Shown here one piece after another: positions 7,791-17,639 of a stretch of DNA of 64,000 nt. Below the pieces are notes generated by a model. The model did no database searches. It was given only the letters and a program-made list of their open reading frames with translations, and was not told the origin of the DNA. Source of the DNA: Streptomyces sp. GSL17-111 (GTDB taxonomy: Bacteria > Actinomycetota > Actinomycetes > Streptomycetales > Streptomycetaceae); the NCBI RefSeq assembly GCF_037911585.1, contig NZ_JBAJNS010000001.1:1983001-2047000 (forward strand), in the 5' to 3' direction. The stretch's first letter is position 1, and each line of letters begins with the position of its first letter. The translations under genes and the position numbers were made by a program.

Positions 7791-8963
7791 TCAGCCGCGG
7801 CGGCCCAGGAGCCAGGGTTCGACGACGCCGAGGCCCCGGACCGGGCGCTGGTAGAGCGGCTGGAGGGCGAAGCGGTAGCCCGCGCCGGGGCCGGAGTCCT
7901 TCTCCGAGTGCGGGGCGTCGCCGACGGCCGTCAGCTCCTCCCGCAGCGCGCCGTCGATGAGCACCGTGTCCTTCGGCGCTATCGAGGTGAGCCGGCTGGC
8001 GAGGTTCACGGTGTTGCCGAAGACGTCGCCCATGCGGGTCGTGACCGTGCCGAAGGCCATGCCGACGCGCAGCTCGGGCATCGTCTCGTCGCCGGAGAGC
8101 GTCTCGATCAGGCGCAGCCCGATCTCGGCGGCCGTCCCCGCGTCGTCGGCGGCGAAGAGGACCTCGTCACCGAGGGTCTTGATCAGCCGGCCGCCGTGCG
8201 CGGCCACCAGGTCGGCGGCCGTCGTCTCGAACGCCTCGACCAGCTCGCCCAGCTCCTCCTCCTCCAGGCGCCGGGTCAGCCGGGTGAAGCCGACGAGGTC
8301 GGCGAAGCCGACGGCCAGTCGGCGGTCGACCATCTCCTCGTCGTCCTGCGCCTGCACGACGCGTCCGGTGGCCGCCGCGAGCTGCCGGCGCCAGACGTAG
8401 ATGAGGAACTCCTCCAGCTCCGGCAGCAGCAGCTCCACCAGCGGGTAGGTGACCTCCATACGGCTCATCCCGGGCTCCGGGGAGACGGTGAGCCCGGCGA
8501 TGAAGGAGTCCACCTGCCACTCGGCGAGGCGGGCCGTGGTCTGCCCGGTGGAGCGGGCGACCTGGATGGCCATCGCCTCGTTCAGCAGCCCCGCCTCGAC
8601 GAGACCGGCCAGGCGGCGCAGCGCCAGGACGTCGGCCTCGGTCAGGGCGCGGGCCTGGCCGATGTCGGCGAAGCCCATGGCCCGCCAGAAGCGGGCCGCC
8701 AGGTCCATCGGGACGTCGGCGGCGCGGGCCGCCTGGAAGGGCGTGTAGGTGCGCGCCGCGCCGAGGATCAGCTCCTCGACCTTGAGTGCGAGGGGGTTGT
8801 CCTTGCCGCGCTCCTCGGTGCCGTCGCGGTCCTCCGAGAACGCGTGGTCCGTCGGGGTGCCCGTGCTGTCCCGCGACTCGCGCCCACCGGACCCGCCGGT
8901 CGCCGCGTCGGGGCGTCCGCCACCCTCGTCGGCGGGCGGAACGGCCGATTCGTTCGCGGTCAC
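7791..8963 (-). CDS. cya: Class III adenylate cyclase
   Basis: This 390-residue protein has the catalytic class III nucleotide cyclase domain in its C-terminal half (about 195-370), containing VGFADLVGFTRLTRR (metal-binding Asp), GGRLIKTLGDEVLFA and VNLASRLTSIAP (transition-state Asn/Arg). The N-terminal half is a helical regulatory region preceded by a charged, low-complexity leader. No membrane segments are seen. It makes cAMP from ATP; streptomycetes use it in germination and differentiation. The GTG start is preceded by AAGGGG. I recall SCO4928 as the S. coelicolor equivalent at the same place between birA and the enoyl-CoA hydratase. Confidence 0.93.
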   Translation of the reverse strand: MTANESAVPPADEGGGRPDAATGGSGGRESRDSTGTPTDHAFSEDRDGTEERGKDNPLALKVEELILGAARTYTPFQAARAADVPMDLAARFWRAMGFADIGQARALTEADVLALRRLAGLVEAGLLNEAMAIQVARSTGQTTARLAEWQVDSFIAGLTVSPEPGMSRMEVTYPLVELLLPELEEFLIYVWRRQLAAATGRVVQAQDDEEMVDRRLAVGFADLVGFTRLTRRLEEEELGELVEAFETTAADLVAAHGGRLIKTLGDEVLFAADDAGTAAEIGLRLIETLSGDETMPELRVGMAFGTVTTRMGDVFGNTVNLASRLTSIAPKDTVLIDGALREELTAVGDAPHSEKDSGPGAGYRFALQPLYQRPVRGLGVVEPWLLGRRG

Positions 8964-9114
8964 TGCCCGCCCCTTGCCCGGTTCCCGCGCATGACGTACC
9001 TGCGCACTGCCCTTCCGTTCCCTACACCGCGCCCACCGCGCCGCGCTACCGCCACAACGATACGGCAGGTGTGCCGTAGCTCACGTCCGGCGTGGTGGCC
9101 GGACCGGGGCCCGC

Positions 9115-10023
9115 TCAGCCGCCGGGCCGCAGGTGGACGATGTCGCCCGCGCCGACGGGCTGCGTGACGCCGCTCCCGGTGGCGAGGACGAGCTGTCCGT
9201 CGCCGTCCACCGCGACGGCCTCGCCGACGACCTCCCGTCCGCCGGGCAGCAGGGCCCGCACGGTCCGGCCGAGGGTGGCGCACCCGGCGGCGTAGGTCTC
9301 CTGGAGCCCGCAGGCGGCCGCGTCCCCGTCCGCCGCGCGCCAGTCGCGGTACCACCGCTCGACCGAGCGCAGCACCGCGCGCAGCAGCGGGTCCCGGTCG
9401 GTGCCCTGCGCGCCCGCCAGCAGCAGCGATCCCGCCTCCGGGACGGGGAGTTCCTCAGCACCCAACGAGACGTTGATCCCGATGCCCACGACGACGGCGT
9501 GGTGCGCCGCGTCACCCGTGCGCTCGGCGAGGATGCCGCCGATCTTGCGCTCCTCCCCGGCCACCTCGGCCAGCAGGTCGTTGGGCCACTTCAGCATGGT
9601 GTCCACCCCGGCCGTGCGGGCCAGCGCGGTGGCGGTGGCGACGCCGACGAGCAGCGGGAGCCAGCTCCAGGCGCGCTGGGGGACCTCGGGGCCGGGGCGC
9701 AGGACGAAGGAGAGGAACAGGCCGCTGCGCGGCGGGGCGACCCAGTGCCGGTCCAGCCGGCCCCGGCCGGACGTCTGCTCCTCGGCGACGAGCACCGTGC
9801 CCTCCTCCACGGGGCCGTTGCGGACGCGGTTGACCAGGTCGGTGTTGGTCGATCCGGTGCGCGCGACGACCTTCAGGTCGCTCCACAGGCCGTCGGGCGT
9901 GAGGAGCGCGCGGCGCAGGGCCGCGCCGTTCAGCGGCGGCCGTCCGAGATCGCTCCAGGGACTCCCGGCGGACGGTCCGCCCTCGGCGGAACCCGGCGCA
10001 TTTGAGGACATCTGCGGTGTCAT
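9115..10023 (-). CDS. birA: Biotin-[acyl-CoA carboxylase] ligase BirA
   Basis: This 302-residue ligase attaches biotin to the carrier lysine of acyl-CoA carboxylases. The catalytic core shows GSTNTDLV, the biotinyl-AMP loop GRGRLDRHW, LKWPNDLL, and KIGGILAE followed by VVGIGINV, with a short SH3-like C-terminal domain. No N-terminal DNA-binding domain precedes the core, so it is a monofunctional ligase, the usual actinobacterial type. Starts are possible at ATG 10023 or ATG 10011. It is divergent from pccB across 244 bases, next to its substrates' genes. Confidence 0.95.
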   Translation of the reverse strand: MTPQMSSNAPGSAEGGPSAGSPWSDLGRPPLNGAALRRALLTPDGLWSDLKVVARTGSTNTDLVNRVRNGPVEEGTVLVAEEQTSGRGRLDRHWVAPPRSGLFLSFVLRPGPEVPQRAWSWLPLLVGVATATALARTAGVDTMLKWPNDLLAEVAGEERKIGGILAERTGDAAHHAVVVGIGINVSLGAEELPVPEAGSLLLAGAQGTDRDPLLRAVLRSVERWYRDWRAADGDAAACGLQETYAAGCATLGRTVRALLPGGREVVGEAVAVDGDGQLVLATGSGVTQPVGAGDIVHLRPGG

Positions 10024-10267
10024 GATCACAGCGTAGGTGCCGGTCGGGGGCCGCCGCCCCTTTCCGGCCGGTGCGGCGCCCGGTCGGCGGGCGGGGTCGG
10101 CAGGGGGGACGCAGGAGGAGGGCTCCGCGCGGCCCCGGACGTCCGGCATCAGCGGATTTCACCCTTCCGGACCGGCCTGCGGTGTGGTCAACGACGCACC
10201 GCCGACACGGGCCGTCGCGGCTACGCTACGAGTCGGTAGCCCCGAGGACGACTAGGAGCCGCTCCCC

Positions 10268-11863
<1,596 letters not shown>

Positions 11864-11879
11864 CCCTCGGAGGCCGAAG

Positions 11880-12083
11880 ATGATCAAGGTCCTACGCGGC
11901 AACCCGACGCCCGAGGAGCTGGCGGCCGCGCTGGCCGTGGTCCAGGCCCGCGCCGCCGCGGCCGCGTCCGCCGAGCCCGGCGCGCGGGACGTCTCCCAGT
12001 GGTCCGACCCGGCGCGGCTCGTCCCCCGGCGCGTCCCGCACCCCGGCCCGGTGGCCTGGCGGACGACGTACTGGCCCGCCTGA
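11880..12083 (+). CDS. pccE: Acyl-CoA carboxylase epsilon subunit
   Basis: This 67-residue protein begins MIKVLRGNPTPEELAAALAVVQARAAAA and ends with a Pro/Arg-rich tail and a WRTTYW-type terminus; these are hallmarks of the actinobacterial carboxylase epsilon subunit, which holds alpha and beta subunits together and raises activity. GGAGG is 6-10 bases upstream. It is probably cotranscribed with pccB (16-base gap). Confidence 0.92.
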   Translation: MIKVLRGNPTPEELAAALAVVQARAAAAASAEPGARDVSQWSDPARLVPRRVPHPGPVAWRTTYWPA

Positions 12084-12168
12084 CCCGTCCGTCCGGCGCA
12101 CCGCGCCGCACCGCGCCCCGCGTCCCGGCGCGCGGTGCGGGTGGCCGTGCGGTGCGGTGGGCCGGGAA

Positions 12169-12184
12169 TGAGTACGCGTACTCA
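12169..12184. promoter_or_regulatory. Perfect 16-bp palindrome TGAGTACGCGTACTCA
   Basis: This uninterrupted dyad lies 35 bases upstream of the ATG of the 42-residue membrane protein gene and downstream of pccE. Its symmetry and position suggest a transcription factor site. I cannot assign it to a known Streptomyces regulator. Confidence 0.55.
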
Positions 12185-12218
12185 GGTGGCGGCGGCGGGC
12201 GGGGTGCACCCTGGTCCC

Positions 12219-12347
12219 ATGCTCTGGTCCGACCCCCCAGACCGGCCCCCGGAGTCACTGCGCGCCGCGCAGGCGCAGCTGCGCCGGGCGGGGTGGGTGC
12301 TGGCCGCCGTGGTGCTGGTGGTGACCATCGTGCTCGGCCTGCGTTGA
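12219..12347 (+). CDS. Small single-pass membrane protein, 42 aa
   Basis: The frame starts MLWSDPPDRPP, continues with a short basic/amphipathic stretch (AQAQLRRAGW) and ends with a hydrophobic helix (VLAAVVLVVTIVLGLR). A second in-frame ATG at 12168 would begin inside the palindrome and give 59 residues. No ribosome site is clear for either. A tiny membrane protein at this place between the epsilon subunit gene and maf is, as I recall, conserved among streptomycetes. The function is unknown. Confidence 0.6.
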   Translation: MLWSDPPDRPPESLRAAQAQLRRAGWVLAAVVLVVTIVLGLR

Positions 12348-12368
12348 CCAACCTTTTACTATGGCCGC

Positions 12369-12995
12369 ATGACCGCTGCCGCCGCGCCCGCCCGCCGTCT
12401 CGTGCTCGCCTCCCAGTCGCCCGCCCGTCTCGGGCTGTTGCGGCAGGCCGGGCTGGCACCCGAGGTGATCGTCAGCGGGGTCGACGAGGACGCGCTGAGC
12501 GCCCCGACGCCGGGGCAGCTGGCCCTCGTCCTGGCCGAGGCGAAGGCCGACGCCGTCGCCCTGCGCCCGGAGGCCGCCGGGGCCCTGGTCGTCGGCTGCG
12601 ACTCCGTCCTGGAGCTGGACGGCGAGGCGCTGGGCAAGCCGTCCGACGCGGAGGACGCCATCGCCCGGTGGAAGGCCATGCGGGGCCGGGCCGGGGTACT
12701 GCTCACCGGGCACTGCGTCATCGACACGGCGAGCGGCCAGCGGGCCTCGGCCACGGCCGGGACGACCGTGCGCTTCGCCGAACCGTCCGACGACGAGATC
12801 GCGGCCTACGTCGCCTCCGGCGAACCGCTGCACGTCGCGGGCGCGTTCACGCTCGACGGCCGGTCGGCGCCGTTCGTGGAGGGGATCGAGGGCGACCCGG
12901 GCAACGTCATCGGCCTCTCACTGCCCCTGCTGCGCCGGCTGCTGGCCCGCCTGGAGGTGCCCATCACCTCGCTGTGGGCCGCGCCCGTCGCCTGA
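12369..12995 (+). CDS. maf: Maf family nucleoside triphosphate pyrophosphatase
   Basis: This 208-residue protein has the start typical of Maf, [18 protein letters not shown], the motif [22 protein letters not shown], and [23 protein letters not shown] near the end. It should hydrolyse non-canonical nucleotides such as dTTP/UTP-type pyrophosphates. Its 3' end overlaps the convergent membrane protein gene by 78 bases. Confidence 0.93.
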   Translation: MTAAAAPARRLVLASQSPARLGLLRQAGLAPEVIVSGVDEDALSAPTPGQLALVLAEAKADAVALRPEAAGALVVGCDSVLELDGEALGKPSDAEDAIARWKAMRGRAGVLLTGHCVIDTASGQRASATAGTTVRFAEPSDDEIAAYVASGEPLHVAGAFTLDGRSAPFVEGIEGDPGNVIGLSLPLLRRLLARLEVPITSLWAAPVA

Positions 12996-13412
12996 CGGCT
13001 CCGCGGTCACGGACGGGTGGGGCGCGGCGTAGGAGAGCAGGGTCAGCACGAGGAGCGCCAGGACGGTCATCAGGAGGGCGAAGGCGTCCCAACCGACCAG
13101 CCCGACGGCGACGGCGCCGAGGACGCCGTGGGTGACCGCGCAGCCGACCAGCGCGGCCCGCGCCGCACGGCCGGGGGAACGGTCGCGCAGCGCCGTGCGC
13201 AGGGCGAGCACACCGCACAGGGCCACGAAGCCGCCGAGTGCGAGCCCGGCCGCCCGCGTGCCCCACATCATGTGGCCGGGGTCGAGCCCGTCCAGCGACA
13301 TCGACTGCCCGTGCACGAACAGGCTCAGGACCCAGTGCACGGCCACCAGACCGAGCCCTTCGAGGATCAGCACCACGCCCGTCGCCGCGGCCACCGGTCG
13401 TCTCGGTGCCAC
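12918..13412 (-). CDS. Four-helix membrane protein, 164 aa
   Basis: Four hydrophobic helices can be seen, beginning near residues 7, 47, 85 and 109, followed by a hydrophilic C-terminal tail whose codons overlap the end of maf on the other strand. I chose GTG 13412 because GGAGGGG lies 6 bases upstream; an earlier start at 13448 lacks one. No family motif is recognised. The convergent overlap with maf is unusual but the membrane segments argue that it is real. Confidence 0.7.
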   Translation of the reverse strand: MAPRRPVAAATGVVLILEGLGLVAVHWVLSLFVHGQSMSLDGLDPGHMMWGTRAAGLALGGFVALCGVLALRTALRDRSPGRAARAALVGCAVTHGVLGAVAVGLVGWDAFALLMTVLALLVLTLLSYAAPHPSVTAEPSGDGRGPQRGDGHLQAGQQPAQQGQ

Positions 13413-13799
13413 CGCACTCCCCTCCCGTCCGCGCACCCCTGGCGGCACGTCCGTCGTCCGCGCACGCTACTGAGGGGTAGCGACGGCGGCAAGGGGTCGC
13501 TCCGACACCGTCGGCCCGTCACCGGCGCGTCGCAAAGAAAACCCCGTTCATTAGTAGGGATTCCACAAAACGCCACCGTGATCGGGCACGATCACCGGGG
13601 GAGACGTCGGCCACAACCCGATGCTCCAGTCAGGCTCGTATTCGGGGCGTATGCGCGGCGTACCGTGGGACGACAAGGGATCGGAGGCCGGGGGCGCGAC
13701 CCCGGCTACGGATCGTGTGGGCAAGCTCACCCCACTGGAAGACTGCGCGTGTGGTGTCGCCAGTACCTAAACTCAGCTTGTTTCAAGGAGGGAGCCATC
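13413..13799. other. Intergenic region upstream of accA2
   Basis: No convincing gene lies in these 387 bases. An AT-richer patch occurs near 13535-13575. A possible -10 element TAAACT (13768-13773) stands just before the strong ribosome site AAGGAGGG of accA2, without a recognisable -35. Confidence 0.5.
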
Positions 13800-15578
13800 G
13801 TGCGCAAGGTGCTCATCGCCAACCGCGGCGAAATCGCTGTCCGCGTTGCCCGGGCCTGCCGGGACGCCGGGATCGCGAGCGTAGCCGTCTACGCCGAGCC
13901 GGACCGGGACGCGTTGCATGTCCGGGCCGCTGACGAGGCATTCGCCCTGGGCGGTGACACTCCGGCCACGAGCTACCTGGATGTCGCCAAGGTGCTGAAG
14001 GCCGCCGCCGACTCCGGCGCGGACGCCGTCCACCCCGGCTACGGCTTCCTCTCGGAGAACGCCGACTTCGCCCAGGCCGTGCTCGACGCCGGGCTCATCT
14101 GGATCGGCCCGCCGCCGCAGGCCATCCGGGACCTCGGCGACAAGGTCGCCGCCCGCCACATCGCCCAGCGCGCGGGCGCGCCGCTCGTCGCCGGCACCAA
14201 GGACCCCGTCAGCGGCGCCGACGAGGTCGTCACCTTCGCCGAGGAGCACGGGCTCCCCATCGCGATCAAGGCCGCCTTCGGCGGCGGCGGGCGCGGCCTG
14301 AAGGTCGCCCGCACCCTCGAAGAGGTGCCCGAGCTGTACGACTCGGCGGTACGCGAGGCCGTCGCCGCCTTCGGCCGGGGCGAGTGCTTCGTCGAGCGGT
14401 ACCTCGACCGCCCCCGGCACGTCGAGACCCAGTGCCTCGCGGACCGGCACGGCAACGTCGTCGTGGTGTCCACCCGCGACTGCTCGCTCCAGCGCCGCCA
14501 CCAGAAGCTCGTCGAGGAGGCGCCCGCGCCGTTCCTGACGGAGGAGCAGAACGCCGAGCTGTACCGGGCGTCCAAGGCCATCCTCAAGGAGGCCGGCTAC
14601 GTCGGCGCCGGAACCTGCGAGTTCCTCGTCGGCCAGGACGGCACGATCTCCTTCCTGGAGGTCAACACCCGCCTCCAGGTCGAGCACCCGGTGACCGAGG
14701 AGGTCACCGGCATCGACCTCGTCCGCGAGATGTTCCGCATCGCCGACGGCGAGGAGCTGGGTTACGACGACCCGCCGCTGCGCGGTCACTCCTTCGAGTT
14801 CCGCATCAACGGCGAGGACCCCGGCCGCAACTTCCTGCCCGCCCCCGGCACGGTCACGAAGTTCGACCCGCCCGCCGGCCCCGGCGTGCGGCTCGACGCG
14901 GGCGTGGAGAGCGGCTCGGTCATCGGCCCGGCGTGGGACTCGCTGCTCGCCAAGCTGATCGTCTCCGGCGCCACCCGGCAGCAGGCGCTCCAGCGGGCCG
15001 CCCGGGCGCTGGCCGAGTTCGACGTCGAGGGCATGGCCACCGCCATCCCCTTCCACCGCGTCGTCGTCGCCGACCCGGCCTTCGCGCCGGAGGTGCACGG
15101 CCGCGAGGGCGAGCCGTTCTCCGTCCACACCCGGTGGATCGAGACGGAGTTCGTCAACGAGATCAAGCCCTTCGCCGGTGCCTCCGCCGAGGAGGACGAG
15201 GACGAGAGCAGCCGCGAGACGGTCGTCGTCGAGGTCGGCGGCAAGCGCCTGGAGGTCTCGCTGCCCGCGTCGCTCGGCATGCCGCTGGCCCGCGCCGCCG
15301 TCGCGGGCGGCGCCAAGCCCGCCCGCCGCCGCGCCGCGAAGAAGTCCTCCTCCGCCGCCTCGGGCGACGCCCTCGCCTCGCCGATGCAGGGCACCATCGT
15401 GAAGGTGGCCGTCGAGGAGGGTCAGGAGGTCGCCGAGGGCGAGCTCGTCGTCGTCCTGGAGGCGATGAAGATGGAGCAGCCCCTCAACGCGCACCGCGCG
15501 GGCACCGTCAAGGACCTCAACGCGTCGGTCGGCGCGTCGATCTCCTCGGGCACCGTCATCTGCGAGATCAAGGACTGA
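13800..15578 (+). CDS. accA2: Acyl-CoA carboxylase alpha subunit (biotin carboxylase-BCCP)
   Basis: This 592-residue subunit charges its own biotin with bicarbonate and ATP and serves the beta subunits. The N-terminal biotin carboxylase domain (1 to about 450) shows [21 protein letters not shown], the ATP-grasp loop [11 protein letters not shown] and [15 protein letters not shown]. The C-terminal carrier domain has EAMKMEQ with the biotinylated Lys557. A basic Ala/Lys/Arg linker joins them. The GTG at 13800 follows AAGGAGGG at 6 bases. The frame is open far upstream but that part is not coding. BirA, which loads it, is nearby. A strong hairpin follows. Confidence 0.97.
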   Translation: MRKVLIANRGEIAVRVARACRDAGIASVAVYAEPDRDALHVRAADEAFALGGDTPATSYLDVAKVLKAAADSGADAVHPGYGFLSENADFAQAVLDAGLIWIGPPPQAIRDLGDKVAARHIAQRAGAPLVAGTKDPVSGADEVVTFAEEHGLPIAIKAAFGGGGRGLKVARTLEEVPELYDSAVREAVAAFGRGECFVERYLDRPRHVETQCLADRHGNVVVVSTRDCSLQRRHQKLVEEAPAPFLTEEQNAELYRASKAILKEAGYVGAGTCEFLVGQDGTISFLEVNTRLQVEHPVTEEVTGIDLVREMFRIADGEELGYDDPPLRGHSFEFRINGEDPGRNFLPAPGTVTKFDPPAGPGVRLDAGVESGSVIGPAWDSLLAKLIVSGATRQQALQRAARALAEFDVEGMATAIPFHRVVVADPAFAPEVHGREGEPFSVHTRWIETEFVNEIKPFAGASAEEDEDESSRETVVVEVGGKRLEVSLPASLGMPLARAAVAGGAKPARRRAAKKSSSAASGDALASPMQGTIVKVAVEEGQEVAEGELVVVLEAMKMEQPLNAHRAGTVKDLNASVGASISSGTVICEIKD

Positions 15579-15596
15579 CACTCCCCTCCCGCACCT

Positions 15597-15634
15597 CGTG
15601 GGCCCCGGCACCGTACGCGGCGCCGGGGCCCACG
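15597..15634. terminator. Terminator of accA2
   Basis: Perfect 13-bp arms (15597-15609 with 15622-15634) and a 12-base loop, 18 bases after the accA2 stop. It marks the right edge of the conserved block. Confidence 0.8.
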
Positions 15635-15691
15635 CGCGTGACCCGCGCCGTCAACCGTGCCGCTCCCCCGGCCCTGCGGGGGCCGGCGGCC

Positions 15692-15842
15692 GGCCCACCA
15701 GGAAGGCGAGCGCGCCGCCCGCGTACTCCCACCACTCGTCGTTCCTGCTGTTCACCACCACCGGCCAACCGTCCGGATCGGCACGCGCAGGAAGCCGTCG
15801 AACCGCTCACGGCCTCTTCCAGATGTGCGACGGTCGGCATGT
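15692..15842 (-). pseudogene. Remnant of an SMI1/KNR4 immunity gene
   Basis: These 151 bases are a collapsed copy of the intact SUKH gene at 17103-17639. 15692-15783 equals 17186-17277; the next block, up to 15803, matches 17454-17481; 15804-15841 matches 17603-17640 with two differences. Two internal deletions removed roughly 180 and 120 bases. The first joins two copies of GATCGGCAC, the signature of deletion between short direct repeats. No frame remains. It lies just downstream of the third SUKH gene on the same strand. Confidence 0.85.
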
Positions 15843-15856
15843 GCATCTGCCCGGTG

Positions 15857-16372
15857 TCAGTCGTCGGGACGGTAGGACGGAAGGTCGACGAGATGCGCGA
15901 TCGTGAAGTCCTCGAAGGAGACGTCCGTGAGGAGGCGGTACACGAACTCGGCGCAGGACACGTCGAACGTCGACCACTCGCCGTCCTCCTCCCGAGCGAC
16001 GACGGGCCACCTCTCCGGGGTCACGCCGGGCGATACCAGCCAGAAGAACTCGGCAGCGGTCACCGACGTGCCCCACGACAGCAGCCCGGATGCTCCCGGC
16101 CGGTAGAAGCCGTACGGCTGATACACGTTCGCGGTGACCGGTAGCTGCTCCAGCGTGCGCCAGATCGCTGACGTCCTGCTCAGCAGCTGTGACTCACCGG
16201 TTCCGCCCACCGAGTAGACCGTCAGGTAGTTGCTGAACTCACCGGCCCCGAAGCACGCGCAGAACTCCTTGTAGTCGGCAGGAAGGGCGGTGCCCAGCTC
16301 CTGCTCGACCGGCTCCCACGAGAGCGCCAGACCCAGGGGTACTTGGTGGACCGCCTCAGCGGTCCGCGTCAC
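15857..16372 (-). CDS. SMI1/KNR4 (SUKH) family immunity protein, copy 3
   Basis: This 171-residue SUKH protein contains SWEPVEQELGTALPADYKEF followed by CFGAGEFSNYL, the core signature of SMI1/KNR4 proteins, which are common immunity proteins for nuclease polymorphic toxins. It should act in the cytosol by binding a toxin domain. The start is GTG 16372, which overlaps the stop of the preceding SUKH gene in a GTGA junction, so the two are translationally coupled. It differs strongly from its two neighbours, so it may neutralise a different toxin tip. No toxin of its own is present. Confidence 0.82.
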   Translation of the reverse strand: MTRTAEAVHQVPLGLALSWEPVEQELGTALPADYKEFCACFGAGEFSNYLTVYSVGGTGESQLLSRTSAIWRTLEQLPVTANVYQPYGFYRPGASGLLSWGTSVTAAEFFWLVSPGVTPERWPVVAREEDGEWSTFDVSCAEFVYRLLTDVSFEDFTIAHLVDLPSYRPDD

Positions 16373-17025
16373 CCAGGAGATGATTCCTCCCCGTCCGGTC
16401 GGGAGCCGGGTGGCCGGAAGGTGCCGTAGGGCTCGGCGGCGTCCTCGTCCTCCCAGGAACCGTCCCACGGCACGAACGTCACGGGCTGCCCGGGCTCGGA
16501 CTCCGGCAGGAAGGGGATCTCCAGCTCGTCCCGGAGGAATCGGGTCAGGAACTCGGCCATGCCGCCGGGGAACGGGAAAAGCTCGAAACTCCCGTTGTCC
16601 TCGGCCACGACGGTCCATCCGTCCGGATCACCGCCGGTCGCCCAGTGCAGCCGGTCACCGTTCGCGGTCATCCCCCACGGCAGGAGGAAGCCCGGCTGGG
16701 GGGCCGGCGGGTACGGCCAATCCGCCAGCCCCTCCTCGACGATCCGCTCCTCCTCAACGAGGTACCGGTGGTTCTCCATCGTGTCCCGGGCCCAGGTGAC
16801 CAGGTCGACGTTCGGGTTCGCGACACCCGGGACGGCGACGGTCACGAAGCCGTCGAGCTCGCCGGGGCCGAAGACGTACACGAACTCCTTGTAGTCCGTG
16901 GGCAGTACCAGCCCCAACTCGGACTCCGGCCGCTCCCACGGCACGGTGAACCCGCGCGGTGCCTCCGGCCCCACCTCGGCGCGCAGCGCGTCCGCCCAGG
17001 GGCGCGTCATGAAGCTGTCCCGCAT
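16369..17025 (-). CDS. SMI1/KNR4 (SUKH) family immunity protein, copy 2
   Basis: This 218-residue protein has the SUKH core ELGLVLPTDYKEFVYVFGPG at about residues 35-55 and an acidic C-terminal half, including LLPWGMTANGDRLHWATGGDPDGWTVV, a stretch shared by SUKH subfamilies. The start is ATG 17025 (MRDSFMTRPWADALRAEVG) with GAAAGG 10 bases upstream. It lies 77 bases downstream of copy 1 and overlaps copy 3 by four bases (GTGA). Expected to be a cytosolic immunity protein in the RHS toxin operon. Confidence 0.85.
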   Translation of the reverse strand: MRDSFMTRPWADALRAEVGPEAPRGFTVPWERPESELGLVLPTDYKEFVYVFGPGELDGFVTVAVPGVANPNVDLVTWARDTMENHRYLVEEERIVEEGLADWPYPPAPQPGFLLPWGMTANGDRLHWATGGDPDGWTVVAEDNGSFELFPFPGGMAEFLTRFLRDELEIPFLPESEPGQPVTFVPWDGSWEDEDAAEPYGTFRPPGSRPDGEESSPG

Positions 17026-17102
17026 GAGCCACCAACCTTTCGTACGGGGCTCCGGCACCGAGGTCGACGGGCCGTACGGTGCGGAGGGCCTGGGCCGGGC
17101 GG

Positions 17103-17639
17103 TCAGGGGCCGTAGACGCGGACCTGCGGGTCGGGGCCGGGGACGTCGGCGGGCAGGCCTCGGCGCTCGATGCTGCCGTCGACGAGGCCCACCAGGAAGG
17201 CGAGCGCGCCGCCCGCGTACTCCCACCACTCGTCGTTCCTGCTGTTCACCACCACCGGCCAACCGTCCGGATCGGCACCGACGGTGCGCCAGTAGAAGAC
17301 GTCCCCCGAGAGCGACTCGCTCCAGGGCAGCAGCCCGCCGGGCTCCGGATACCCGACGTGGCCCTCCGCCATGTCCTCGTCCACCAGGTCCTGAAGGACC
17401 TCCACCTCGTAGCGCACCCCCTCGACGTACTTCTCCTCCGCGCCCGGGCGAGGGATCGGCACGCGCAGGAAGCCGTCGAACTCCAGCGTCGGATAGGCCT
17501 GCGCCAACTCCCGGAAGTCGGACGGCAGCGCGGTGCCGAGGAGGCGTTCCACCAAGGCGAGGTCGACGTCGCGAGGCTGCTCCGGGCGATGCGCCCGAAG
17601 TCCGCTCACGGCTTCTTCCAGATGTGCGACGGTCAGCAT
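17103..17639 (-). CDS. SMI1/KNR4 (SUKH) family immunity protein, copy 1 (cognate candidate)
   Basis: This 178-residue protein has the SUKH core ALVERLLGTALPSDFRELAQAYP, then LLPWSESLSGDVFYWRTVGADPDGWPVVV. Its ATG (17639-17637) overlaps the last codons of the RHS toxin gene (stop 17635-17633) in ATGCTGA, so ribosomes ending the toxin can start here. In polymorphic toxin loci the gene directly after the toxin is normally its antidote, so this is the likely immunity partner of the nuclease. A deletion-scarred relative of this gene is at 15692-15842. Confidence 0.87.
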   Translation of the reverse strand: MLTVAHLEEAVSGLRAHRPEQPRDVDLALVERLLGTALPSDFRELAQAYPTLEFDGFLRVPIPRPGAEEKYVEGVRYEVEVLQDLVDEDMAEGHVGYPEPGGLLPWSESLSGDVFYWRTVGADPDGWPVVVNSRNDEWWEYAGGALAFLVGLVDGSIERRGLPADVPGPDPQVRVYGP

